NCBI GenBank assembly: GCA_033875315.1
Contig: JANRJG010000003.1
Coordinates: forward strand, 186,001 to 250,000
DNA length: 64,000 nt
Reading direction: 5' to 3'
Source: Candidatus Methylacidiphilales bacterium
GTDB lineage: Bacteria; Verrucomicrobiota; Verrucomicrobiia; Methylacidiphilales; CAZTYG01
The position numbers were made by a program, and so were the translations under genes. The notes beneath the pieces are model-generated. The model was not told where the DNA came from. It did no database searches and worked only from the letters and a program-made list of their open reading frames with translations. Below, in pieces: positions 9,368-18,098 of this stretch (positions are counted from its first letter, which is position 1; each line of letters begins with the position of its first letter).

Positions 9368-10906
9368 CTAGCGTTTTTGCCCGATGACGCCGCGCACGCC
9401 TCGCGTATTCGAGTCTGCTACGGTAAAAAGATAGATGCTGGCGGGCGCACTGGCTTGTGTGATGCGCAGGCGGAGTTTTTCCGCCGTGATCTTTCGGTCG
9501 AAGTGCAGGATTTTAGCGGCCCCAATTTCTTGCCCGGTGTGGATGGAATTCCAGACGCCGTTTCGCAGCGCTTCAAGGGTGAAGGCCTGCACGCGGAAGG
9601 TCCTCTGCTGGGAGAAATTGTCACCGAGATCTTTCATGTCCGCGTATTCGTGGATTGAGATGCGGTCGAAAACGAACGGCTTGGCGGGTGTGAGAGTGAG
9701 CGAAGCGGGTGTTGCTTGGGCGGCCCAGCGGGTTCCTTCGAGCCTTCCATCCACCGCTTTGGAAGCATCATGGACGTCCGAATAAATGCTGTCGGCTTCC
9801 GCAGAGACCCCGGCGGCTTGGTTGAGGGGAGCCGATGGCAGTGGTTTTTGGCCGCCACGAATCCCGAGTTGATCGGCGACTTTGAAGATGGCCTGGCGCT
9901 CGTTTTCGCGAATGCGCCCGGTCTGGTCCGGCGGCAGGTTGACCAGTAGCACATTGTCGTTGGCGGTGCACCAATAGAAGAGTTCCTCGAGCTCGTCCGG
10001 AGTGCGCGCAGGAATGATCTCTTTTTTCTGAAACCAGTTCCAGCGGTCGGAGATGCAAATGGTATGCTCGAAGGGCAGATAGTGAAGCCGCCCATCGGGA
10101 CTGGTGAATTCTTTGGGGTCATCCGCCCGCACCAGATTGGGATCCTTGGTGCGAAAATCCACTGGCCAGTAGCGGATTGGGTCGCCTTTGACAAAATCCT
10201 CGGGCTGACGAAACTTTCGTGGCTGACCCGGGATATGAATGGTGTGGTTCACCGTGACCTGACAGTCGGGTTGGAGTTTTTTGATATGGGCATAGACATC
10301 GGGAATGTTCCAGTCCGCGTCAGGTTTGGCCCAGCCGCCATCAAACCACAGCTCACAAACATCGCCATAGTTGGTCAGGAGCTCGGTGAGCTGGCTTTTC
10401 ATGAAAGCCACATACTTCGTCGGGTCCTTGTCGTTGTGCGAAGGTTCCCTGCGGTCCCAAAGCGAATAGTAGAGCCCCAGCTTGACTCCGTATTTACGAC
10501 AAGCCTTGGCCACCTCGGCCACGACGTCGGTTTTGACGGGGGAGGACGCCACGTCGTAGTCGGTGTATTTCGAGTCCCAAAGGCAGAAGCCATCGTGGTG
10601 TTTGGTGATTAGAATGACGTGGCGGAATCCAGCTTCCTTGGCGGTTTGGATCCACTGGTCGCAATCAAGTGCCGTCGGGTTGAAGCTGGATGCGGGCAGC
10701 TTGCCGTCAGACCACTCGACCTGATTGAAGGTATTCACGCCGAAGTGAATGAACATGCCGTAACCGCGTTCGATCAACTGGCGTTGGCCGTCGTTGGGCT
10801 TCAGGGAATCCGCGGCGCCAGAGGCAGTCACGATCAGGGACAGCAGAAGCAACACGCAGAAGCAGTTGGTCATCAGGGATGCGAAAGTTCTGGATGGATA
10901 GATCAT
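9368..10906 (-). CDS. Alpha-L-fucosidase (GH29) with C-terminal discoidin-like domain
   Basis: The protein has 512 residues and a signal peptide ending near VTASGA. The barrel shows ERGYGMFIHFGVNTF, LITKHHDGFCLWDS and the probable nucleophile Asp in CELWFDGGWAKPD. The last 140 residues (from AASKAVDGRLEGTRWAAQ onwards in pattern) resemble an F5/8 type C carbohydrate-binding domain. It removes alpha-linked fucose, probably in the periplasm or outside the cell. Its start lies 3 bases after the stop of an exported mutarotase-like gene (10910-11452). That spacing implies co-translation and suggests the mutarotase acts on the sugar this enzyme releases. Confidence 0.92.
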   Translation of the reverse strand: MIYPSRTFASLMTNCFCVLLLLSLIVTASGAADSLKPNDGQRQLIERGYGMFIHFGVNTFNQVEWSDGKLPASSFNPTALDCDQWIQTAKEAGFRHVILITKHHDGFCLWDSKYTDYDVASSPVKTDVVAEVAKACRKYGVKLGLYYSLWDRREPSHNDKDPTKYVAFMKSQLTELLTNYGDVCELWFDGGWAKPDADWNIPDVYAHIKKLQPDCQVTVNHTIHIPGQPRKFRQPEDFVKGDPIRYWPVDFRTKDPNLVRADDPKEFTSPDGRLHYLPFEHTICISDRWNWFQKKEIIPARTPDELEELFYWCTANDNVLLVNLPPDQTGRIRENERQAIFKVADQLGIRGGQKPLPSAPLNQAAGVSAEADSIYSDVHDASKAVDGRLEGTRWAAQATPASLTLTPAKPFVFDRISIHEYADMKDLGDNFSQQRTFRVQAFTLEALRNGVWNSIHTGQEIGAAKILHFDRKITAEKLRLRITQASAPASIYLFTVADSNTRGVRGVIGQKR

Positions 10907-10909
10907 GGT

Positions 10910-11452
10910 TTATTTCTTGTTATTTTTGGGCAAAGTATCGCGCAGCCGTTTCTCAGAGTCCTTATTCCAATAACCGCACTCGAGTTTGAGGAAGACGGAG
11001 GTATAGGGGATGGTCATGTTCGTTTTCAGTAGGAGGACGTGGAAGGTTTTCCCGGCCTCGTCGAGCTTGGTGATGATTTCCTCGTGGGGGAGCTTGGTCA
11101 TGGCCAATCCGGCAAGGATTTTGGCGAGCTGATTGCGGTAGGCCGTGACACCCGGGGCGTCTTTTTCGGACACAAACTCCAGCTCGCGATCAATGTAGAT
11201 TGTCGGTTTGACATGCTGGGTTCCAGCCAGAGCTTGCAACACGGCGCGGGTCACTTCTTCCTGGGTGGCGCCGGTGTTGATCGTCTTCACGCCCGGACTC
11301 ACTTGCCAGGGGTAGGCGGAATCGGCAATGACGATCCAGTTGCGGTGGCCGAGCAGAGGCAGGGACTCTTTGAGTGTATCCTTCCATTCTGCCGCCTGAA
11401 GCTGAAGCGAGGGGTGGAGGATGAAGGCAAGAATGAGGAGGAGGTGTTTCAT
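10910..11452 (-). CDS. Exported RbsD/FucU-like sugar mutarotase
   Basis: The 180-residue protein begins with a Sec signal peptide (MKHLLLILAFILHPSLQLQA). The mature part matches the RbsD/FucU pattern: a short helix, then LLGHRNWIVIADSAYP (compare the family's LGHGDEIVIADAnFP), then the conserved HVLLLKT-MTIPYTSVFLK strand and Tyr-rich end. Known RbsD and FucU proteins are cytosolic and interconvert anomers of ribose or fucose before kinase or isomerase steps, so a signal peptide is unusual. The ATG overlaps the stop of the GH116 gene (ATGA) and the stop is 3 bases before a GH29 fucosidase start. A role in converting released beta-/alpha-L-fucose or another hexose for uptake is inferred. Assignment rests on motif likeness. 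Confidence 0.72.
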   Translation of the reverse strand: MKHLLLILAFILHPSLQLQAAEWKDTLKESLPLLGHRNWIVIADSAYPWQVSPGVKTINTGATQEEVTRAVLQALAGTQHVKPTIYIDRELEFVSEKDAPGVTAYRNQLAKILAGLAMTKLPHEEIITKLDEAGKTFHVLLLKTNMTIPYTSVFLKLECGYWNKDSEKRLRDTLPKNNKK

Positions 11453-14400
11453 AGTGTGAGATGGACTTGGATGTTTCGATCGGCGGTTATTTTGACGTCT
11501 CGTGACAAAGTGATCGTGGTGCTGCCATCGTTGAAGGTGAGCTTTGCATCAAGGGGCTTCCCGTTCGCTTCAACGGTCGCAGAGGCTGGTTTTGCCTCGG
11601 TGGCGAGACGGATCGAGCGCAGCCGGAGAGTCCCCCATTTCAGGGCGATTTCCGCCAACATCTTTCCGTTTTCCATTTTTTGACTGAAGCTGCCCCAACC
11701 CTCGGCGGAGGTGAAGGCGGCCTTGAAGTTTTCCGGCGTAAGCTTGGGAGCGAAGCCGAGGTGACCCTTGGGCCCATGGCATTCAAAACCGCAGGCGGTG
11801 ATGAATGTGCCGTAGCTCGCCATCGCGCGGGAATAGTGATCGCTGCACTCGATTTCGTTCCAAGGATTACGTCGCGCTGCGTGATACCGGTCGTGAATGG
11901 CGCGCGTGACGGCCAGGCCTTCCAGCACCATGCCCTCGGCGATCATGTGGGAAGCGACCTGATGCTCGAAGCCGCTCATGCACTCGTTGAAGTAACCGAT
12001 CTGCCAGCTCGAAAGACCATAGACATCCTTGATGAGTTTCGGGTTCGTGGTCATGACTAATCCCGCATCGCCGGCTAATGCGTAGGGACGACCCGCGGTG
12101 AATTTTTTCCGGAATGGCCCCACATCAGGTGCAAAGTTGTATTTCCACAATGCCTTCAACGCACTCAAGGTCTTCTCGCGATCCAGAACGCGTCCGAGAT
12201 TCACCTGCCAGGCCCAGCTCTGGCCGTGGACCTGGTCAATGTGACAGGCCTCATATGTGCCGAGGCTTTTGGCCCGCTTGGGGTCGGCGATTTGATAAAA
12301 ATATTCGCCGTTGAACAATTTGGTTTCCACAGACTTTCGCGCTTTTTGGTAATGGGCGCGGCAACGCCCGGCAAAATCAGTATCGCCCTGTTCCATCGCC
12401 ATCACTTCGCCGGCCCGCAACGCGGCAATGGCCAGCGAAGTGATCCACGCGATCTGTCCAAACCAAGCGGCGTCGAGCGTGTTTTCCTGGGGGCCGTCGA
12501 GAATGCCATCGCCATCCTTGTCATGCTCGATGACGTGTTCCAGAGCCCTTTTTACCTTGGGCCAGAGCCGCTTGAGAAACGCGTCATCGGCGCTCATCTG
12601 ATGTTCGCGCCAGACGCCGAGGATGCGCCCGCAGTGGCCATCAATCGCCGGGGTAGAGCCTTCCGCTCGATGGCGCACGATACCCGAATCTGGGATGAAA
12701 CCTACGCCGAAGTCCACGCGCTCGCGCAAGTCGCGCTCGATGTCCGGAAAGAGGCGCCCCACCGCCTGTGCGTAATGCCAGACGTGCGTACAAGTCCCCG
12801 CGCAACAGCCGATACCTTCCCAGCCCCAGAAACGACCGCTGGCAAAACGGTGTGAGGTCGTCGTCGCGAGAATGGAGGTGTTCAAGAAGGTGCGATCTAA
12901 AAACCAGTGTGGCAGCGTGGAATCTACCCACGTATCGCGCCACAACCGCGTCTGTGATTCCAGTCGGGGCCACTCGTTGGCGATGTAATCCGTCACCGCA
13001 GTCGCGTCACGGAAGCGTTTGGAAAAATAGTTCCCCTTCCCTGCATCCGGGCAGGGAATCTTGGAATTTGGGAAATGCCATGCGAGCACAAAACGAAATT
13101 CCGCCGATTGTCCCGCCGCGATGACTTGCTCCTGAGCAACGGCTCCAACGGGCATGGATCCTTGGGCCGTCAGGTTGTTGGATTTCACGAAAGCAGCCAC
13201 GGGAAGTTCCGCCGCATTCACCTCTGGATTCGCCGTGCCTTTGCCGATGACCGCGAGCGCCATCGTGCCGAAGTCGCCCTGCCTCTCTAAAACGGATTCG
13301 GTATCGGGCATGTCGGTCTGGACGATGTGATCTACGCCGATGTTGGCCCATCCGCCTTTTCCGGCCTCGTCGAAAATTTCAATGACCGCAAGTTGGGACT
13401 CATACTCCGCCACCTCCAGCGCCTCGCGGTGCATGGCATTTTTGTCTTTGCCGCTGAAGGTGCGGACGACTTTTCCGTCGACCCACAAACGCAGGCCGAC
13501 GTCATTGCGGCTGCCGCCGCCGATGTAAAAGGAAAGAAACCTGCGTTCAATCTTGAACTGCGCACTGGTGAGCTTGCCAGTGCGTGCATCTTTTTCCGCC
13601 GTGGAATCCCCCGGCGCGCTGCCGTGTGAATTGACCACGCTGCCGCCTTCGCCCCCTAGGGCGCCCTGATAGGGTGGAATGACCGCACGATTGAGCGGTT
13701 GTTTGCCGAACGCCTCGCCCTCGATCTTCCATGCGCCATAGCCCTTCTCAAAATCGTCGACGATAATGTCCGGGCGGACTTTAGACTTTAGGGTCGCGTT
13801 GGGCTCAAACCGCATCGCCACGAGCGTCGCCTTCTTTCCCAGCGTCACGGAGTTCACCCGTTGACCGCTGCCCGACTTGGCGGAGTAAAAGCTGGCCGCA
13901 TTTTGCAACCAGCCGGCGAGATTCACCGTGGCCGTATCCGCGCTGCGATTTGTCACCGTGATATGAAACACCGTGGCGGGCAGGCTGGAGTCATCGGTGT
14001 TGAGAGGGATGAAGGGCGAATATGCCTCCAGTTTCACTTGCACCTGCGCGGTGGCATCGCTGTATTCCACGGTTCCGATGGGATATTGTCCGGTGAAATT
14101 CACTTCGGCCCAGCCGGTGCTGTCGAGCGGGCGCACTTCGGTTTTTCCCTTCTGGGAAATTTTCAGGGCGAAGCCTTGGTCAATCTTCTGCGAATCCGAT
14201 TGCTTCGCAGGCCGGACGTAGCGCATGCCGTTGCGACTGCTGACATCACCTTTCTTGTCACGATACGGTTCTCCTGCTTCCGACCAAGGAACGGAGACGG
14301 GCAGGACGCCTTCAAGGTTTTGGTTGAAGATGTCCCAGTTCCAAAGTTGTCCATCGCCGCTTAGATAGATTGTGCCGCAGCAGATGCCGCCCACGGGCAT

Positions 14401-14688
14401 GCCGATGAAACGCAGCTCTTGATTCGCCTTGGAATACATCTGTGGCGTGCCGCGCGCGTAAAGGGATTTCACCCAGTTGGGCCGCAGTTTTTTGTCGGCA
14501 GGAATGATCTGATCCCAATCCAGATCATCAAAGGGACCGGCCATCACCATTCGGGGCAATAAAAGGGAACCCGCTGTCGCCAGGGTCGCCGCTTCGACAA
14601 AACGACGTCGGCTCATGTCACCGCCTGAACAGCACCCGGGCGTGTCGCAGCAGGAGTCGTTCTCGGCGGGTGGCTTGGAATCGCGCAT
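11449..14688 (-). CDS. GH116-family beta-glycosidase with an inserted binding domain, Tat-exported
   Basis: The protein has 1079 residues. A twin-arginine signal (SRRRFVEAATLATAG, about residues 26-40) follows a Cys-rich start. The N-terminal GH116 domain begins at ELRFIGMPVGGICCGTIYL. The C-terminal (alpha/alpha)6 domain carries the candidate nucleophile Glu in RFWGWEGIGCC and acid/base Asp in QENTLDAAWFGQ. GH116 includes glucosylceramidase and beta-glucosidase, beta-xylosidase and other activities. Between the halves, IIVDDFEKGYGAWKIEGEAF to GWANIGVDHIV (about residues 310-455) matches the beta-sandwich found in bacterial levanase-like exported proteins, an unusual insertion. It overlaps the mutarotase gene by 4 bases and follows the FAD oxidoreductase gene by 87. 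Confidence 0.86.
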   Translation of the reverse strand: MRDSKPPAENDSCCDTPGCCSGGDMSRRRFVEAATLATAGSLLLPRMVMAGPFDDLDWDQIIPADKKLRPNWVKSLYARGTPQMYSKANQELRFIGMPVGGICCGTIYLSGDGQLWNWDIFNQNLEGVLPVSVPWSEAGEPYRDKKGDVSSRNGMRYVRPAKQSDSQKIDQGFALKISQKGKTEVRPLDSTGWAEVNFTGQYPIGTVEYSDATAQVQVKLEAYSPFIPLNTDDSSLPATVFHITVTNRSADTATVNLAGWLQNAASFYSAKSGSGQRVNSVTLGKKATLVAMRFEPNATLKSKVRPDIIVDDFEKGYGAWKIEGEAFGKQPLNRAVIPPYQGALGGEGGSVVNSHGSAPGDSTAEKDARTGKLTSAQFKIERRFLSFYIGGGSRNDVGLRLWVDGKVVRTFSGKDKNAMHREALEVAEYESQLAVIEIFDEAGKGGWANIGVDHIVQTDMPDTESVLERQGDFGTMALAVIGKGTANPEVNAAELPVAAFVKSNNLTAQGSMPVGAVAQEQVIAAGQSAEFRFVLAWHFPNSKIPCPDAGKGNYFSKRFRDATAVTDYIANEWPRLESQTRLWRDTWVDSTLPHWFLDRTFLNTSILATTTSHRFASGRFWGWEGIGCCAGTCTHVWHYAQAVGRLFPDIERDLRERVDFGVGFIPDSGIVRHRAEGSTPAIDGHCGRILGVWREHQMSADDAFLKRLWPKVKRALEHVIEHDKDGDGILDGPQENTLDAAWFGQIAWITSLAIAALRAGEVMAMEQGDTDFAGRCRAHYQKARKSVETKLFNGEYFYQIADPKRAKSLGTYEACHIDQVHGQSWAWQVNLGRVLDREKTLSALKALWKYNFAPDVGPFRKKFTAGRPYALAGDAGLVMTTNPKLIKDVYGLSSWQIGYFNECMSGFEHQVASHMIAEGMVLEGLAVTRAIHDRYHAARRNPWNEIECSDHYSRAMASYGTFITACGFECHGPKGHLGFAPKLTPENFKAAFTSAEGWGSFSQKMENGKMLAEIALKWGTLRLRSIRLATEAKPASATVEANGKPLDAKLTFNDGSTTITLSRDVKITADRNIQVHLTL

Positions 14689-14775
14689 GATTTTAGGAGA
14701 TGATGGGAAGGCTGAAGACAGCGGTGCGGGCGTTAGGTTTTATGGAGTGACGAGCTTTGAGCGGGTGGGTGTATT

Positions 14776-16557
14776 TCAATTGGCGTAGCTGCGCACCTCA
14801 AAGATGCGTGCGACCGGAGCTCCGTGAGTGGCGAGGCACTCGACTTCGACGGTCTGCCCGCTGACCGCGGCGGGCAGGCGATGGACGCGTTTGCGGAGGA
14901 TGTTGTGGGTTTCCTCGTGCACGACCACGCCGTCAATCTTCAGGCGGTAGTGTCGAACGAGCTTGGTCTGGGGGCCGCGCGGGGCGCTGATCTTTTGGTG
15001 GTGGTGACTGGGGGTGAGAAGGAGTTCCTTCTCGAAGCCGCTGTCAAACGTCACGTGGATCTCGCGGATGGGGGCGGGTTTTGCCAGTTCGAGGGCCAGG
15101 GAGGCGGGTAGTTCCGCAGAAGTCCAAGCGTGGACACTGTCCGAAGACCAGGAGCCGAACGCAGCGCGCAGGTCCCGGGTTACGCCGTCGAGCGCAAGGG
15201 CGGCGGTGTTGCTGCCGCTGCTCGCGCGCGCCGAGGCGGTACGGGCGAGGTCGGCGGGGTCTTCGTTGCGGAGATCGAGGAGGAACGCGTCGTCGCGCAG
15301 AAGCCTTTGCTGGAGGGCACGGATGTTTTCCGGGGTGGAGAGGGAGCGGATGTCGTTGGTCTTTTCGTGAAGCCAGAGAGCAGCGGCGGTGCCGACAGCC
15401 TGGCCGCCAACGGCACAGGTGGCCATCACGCGGGTGCTGGCGAAGGCGATGTGGGTGGCGCTGATATTTCTGCCGGCGAAGAAGAGGTTGGCGATGTTGC
15501 GCGAGTGGTAGCAGCGCAGCGGCAATGGGAACAGGTGGTCGAAGTGGTGTTGGATGCACGGCGGTTCCTCCGGCGCGTCCACGCCCATGGGTGGATGCGT
15601 GTCCACAAACCATCCCCCGTAGGCCACCGTGTCGTCGAAGTGGCCGGGCTTGAGCACGTCCATTTCAGTCAGGCGATAGGTGCCGTAGAAGCGGCGGGAT
15701 TCGCGCTTGCCGGGGATGGATCCGACCCATTCGAGACCCCAGTTCGCAGCCTCGGGGAACTCACCGGAGTTTTTGATGTAGTCCCATACGCCGAGGGTGA
15801 TGCGCATAAGCTCGTGGCGGATTTCGGCATTGTCCTTGAGGGTATCGAGCTGGCCGCCCCACTCAAACCACCAGTAGCCGTATTCGAAGCTCTTGATTGG
15901 ACGGAGTTTGAAATCCTCCTTTTTGAAAGTGCGCACCCATGAGGGGCGAACAAATGGTTGGGGGGTATCGTGCTTGCGTCCGGTCAGGAGAATGGAGCTC
16001 CCAAGAGTCTGTCGGTCGGCTTTTTCCTGGGCCAGGGACTCGCCGTAATCGGCCTTGCCTTCACGGCCGACATGGTAGTCGGCACCGGCCTCGGCACCGA
16101 GGCGACCGTCACCGGTACAATCGGCGAAGAAGCGGGCGCGGATGATGAACTCGTCCTCGGTGGACAGTCGCACGGCGCGGGCGGATTGGATCACCTGGTC
16201 CGCGACCTCGACGCCTATGACATCGGTGTCGAGCAACAAGCGGATGTTGGGTTCCAGAATGACTTTTTCGTAAAGCAACAAATCCCATTGCGAGTAAACG
16301 CCGGCGGGGTTACGGGCGGCGTCTTCGAGACGGAGTTCCTCCATGAGGCCGGACTCGCGGCAGCCGGGTTTGGCGCCATGGCAGTCGGCACCCACGACGT
16401 GCATCTTGATTTCGCTGGAAGCATTGCCGCCGAGGACGGAGCGGTCCTGGACGAGGACGACGCGGGCGCCATTGCGTGCGGCGCTTAGGGCGGCGCAGAC
16501 GCCGGCGAGACCGCCTCCGGCAACGAGAAGATCGCAATCAATTGAGTGGGAGATCAT
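14776..16557 (-). CDS. FAD-dependent oxidoreductase with C-terminal discoidin-like region
   Basis: The protein has 593 residues. The start has a dinucleotide-binding fold (VAGGGLAGVCAALSAARNGA) with the acidic ribose-binding position replaced by VLVQDRS, followed by LGGNASSEIKMHVVGAD. LFFAGRNISATHIAFASTRV near residue 400 is the second FAD motif of this family (FAD_oxidored). The last 140 residues resemble an F5/8 type C module. There is no signal peptide, so a cytosolic place is likely unless another export route is used. Proteins of this type are frequent in Verrucomicrobial and Planctomycete carbohydrate clusters, but the substrate is generally unknown. Oxidation of a sugar or glycoside intermediate is an inference from context. 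Confidence 0.85.
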   Translation of the reverse strand: MISHSIDCDLLVAGGGLAGVCAALSAARNGARVVLVQDRSVLGGNASSEIKMHVVGADCHGAKPGCRESGLMEELRLEDAARNPAGVYSQWDLLLYEKVILEPNIRLLLDTDVIGVEVADQVIQSARAVRLSTEDEFIIRARFFADCTGDGRLGAEAGADYHVGREGKADYGESLAQEKADRQTLGSSILLTGRKHDTPQPFVRPSWVRTFKKEDFKLRPIKSFEYGYWWFEWGGQLDTLKDNAEIRHELMRITLGVWDYIKNSGEFPEAANWGLEWVGSIPGKRESRRFYGTYRLTEMDVLKPGHFDDTVAYGGWFVDTHPPMGVDAPEEPPCIQHHFDHLFPLPLRCYHSRNIANLFFAGRNISATHIAFASTRVMATCAVGGQAVGTAAALWLHEKTNDIRSLSTPENIRALQQRLLRDDAFLLDLRNEDPADLARTASARASSGSNTAALALDGVTRDLRAAFGSWSSDSVHAWTSAELPASLALELAKPAPIREIHVTFDSGFEKELLLTPSHHHQKISAPRGPQTKLVRHYRLKIDGVVVHEETHNILRKRVHRLPAAVSGQTVEVECLATHGAPVARIFEVRSYAN

Positions 16558-16639
16558 GGGTTAGTTTTCTGATGTTGGGTTGGGATCGTTATGGTTTCGG
16601 AGACAGTGAATAGGGGTGGATCAGCAGGTAGAATGAAGA

Positions 16640-18046
16640 TTAGGGTTTGGCGCGGTTTTCAGCCCGCTGCCACTCGCGCATGTCGAGGCCGGGAAAGGCG
16701 GGCTCGATGAGCTTTGCGTTCCAGGCATCGTAGCTGGCCTGCATGTGGTTGAGACGTTCGCTCTCCTGAGCCGCGAGGTCGGTGCGCTCAGAAGGATCGT
16801 TGGTCAGATGGTAGAGGGCAGGTGTGGCATCTTTCTTGGATTTCACGATTTTGTAGTCGCCTTCGCGCATTGCGTAGGTTCCGGAATCAAATTGGCGGAT
16901 ATAAATGCGCTCATGGGGCGCGCCGGTTTTATCGCCGCGCAGGTAGGGAACGAGATCAACACCGTCGAGCGGGCGCTCCGCGTTGACGGGGATTTTGTTG
17001 GCGGCAGCGATGGTGGCGAAGATGTCGAGCGAGGAAACGGGCTGGTCGTATCGCAGGCCGGCGGGGATCTTCCCCGGCCACCTGATTGCGAAAGGCACAC
17101 GGAAGCCTCCTTCGAAGGTTTGACCTTTGTTGCCGCGCAGCACACCGTTGTTGGAACCGTTGGAGTGGAGGGGGCCGCCGTTGTCAGCGAGGAATACGAT
17201 GAGCGTATCTTCAGCGACTTTCAACTCGTCGAGCAGATCGAGTATTTGGCCGACGCCGCGGTCAACCGCCGTGAGCATGGCGGCGTAGGTGCGGCGTTTT
17301 TCATTTGTGAGGTGCTTGAATTTTGCGAGATCTTCGTCGGTGGCTTGCAAGGGGGCGTGGGGTGCGTTGTAGGCGAGGAAGAGGAAGAAGGGTTTGTCCT
17401 TGTGACGCCGCACAAACTCCAGGGCCTCGCGTGTTAACTCCTCCGTAAGGTAACGCTCGGTGCGCACCGGCTCGAACCCGCGCAACAACCAGGTGAGGTA
17501 GCTTTCGGGTTCGTTGCGGGCCTCGGAGGTTTTCTGGATGGTCAACTCCCCGGGCATGTTGCGATGGCCGCCACCGAGGTGGCCGTAAAACTCGTCAAAA
17601 CCGCGGTTGAGGGGGTGGAAGTTGTCATGCGAACCGAGGTGCCACTTGCCGACTAGGCCGGATTTGTAGCCGTAGGGTCGCAGGGCCGCCGCGATGGTCG
17701 TCTCCTCGATGGCGATGCCGGTGGCAGGGTTGCCGGGTTGCCAGGCCACGTTGCGCTCGAAGCCGAAGCGTTGCGGGTAGCGTCCTGTGATAAAGCCGGC
17801 CCGGCTTGGGGCGCAGACCGTGCCGGTGACGTAGGCGCTGGTGCAGACCGCGCCCCCGGCGGCGAGGCGATCCATGTGAGGCGTGGGAATGTCCTTGCAG
17901 CCGTTGAAGCCGGCATCGGCATAACCCTGGTCGTCTGTCATGATGACGATGAGGTTCGGGGCCCTGCCTTCGGCGGCGGAGAGCGATCCCACCATCATCA
18001 GGGTGAGGGCGGCGATAGGTAGGGACAGTTTGGAAAAAGGGATCAT
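16640..18046 (-). CDS. Type I sulfatase
   Basis: The ATG at 18046 gives a 468-residue protein with a signal peptide (MIPFSKLSLPIAALTLMMVG, cut near LSAAEG). A start 11 codons earlier would add a polar tail without function. The N-terminal metal site is IVIMTDDQGYADAG. The maturation motif VCAPSRAGFITGR has Cys78 as the residue converted to formylglycine. GKWHLGSHDNFHP and FLADNGGPLHSNG are further S1 metal and substrate-site motifs. It removes sulfate esters from a glycan, acting in the periplasm or outside. No formylglycine-generating enzyme gene is in this window. It is followed by the FAD oxidoreductase and preceded by the MFS transporter. Confidence 0.93.
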   Translation of the reverse strand: MIPFSKLSLPIAALTLMMVGSLSAAEGRAPNLIVIMTDDQGYADAGFNGCKDIPTPHMDRLAAGGAVCTSAYVTGTVCAPSRAGFITGRYPQRFGFERNVAWQPGNPATGIAIEETTIAAALRPYGYKSGLVGKWHLGSHDNFHPLNRGFDEFYGHLGGGHRNMPGELTIQKTSEARNEPESYLTWLLRGFEPVRTERYLTEELTREALEFVRRHKDKPFFLFLAYNAPHAPLQATDEDLAKFKHLTNEKRRTYAAMLTAVDRGVGQILDLLDELKVAEDTLIVFLADNGGPLHSNGSNNGVLRGNKGQTFEGGFRVPFAIRWPGKIPAGLRYDQPVSSLDIFATIAAANKIPVNAERPLDGVDLVPYLRGDKTGAPHERIYIRQFDSGTYAMREGDYKIVKSKKDATPALYHLTNDPSERTDLAAQESERLNHMQASYDAWNAKLIEPAFPGLDMREWQRAENRAKP

Positions 18047-18098
18047 CCGGGACGAGCAGGTTGGGTAGTCGGATTTCAATCGTGTTAGGTTGAAGGGG

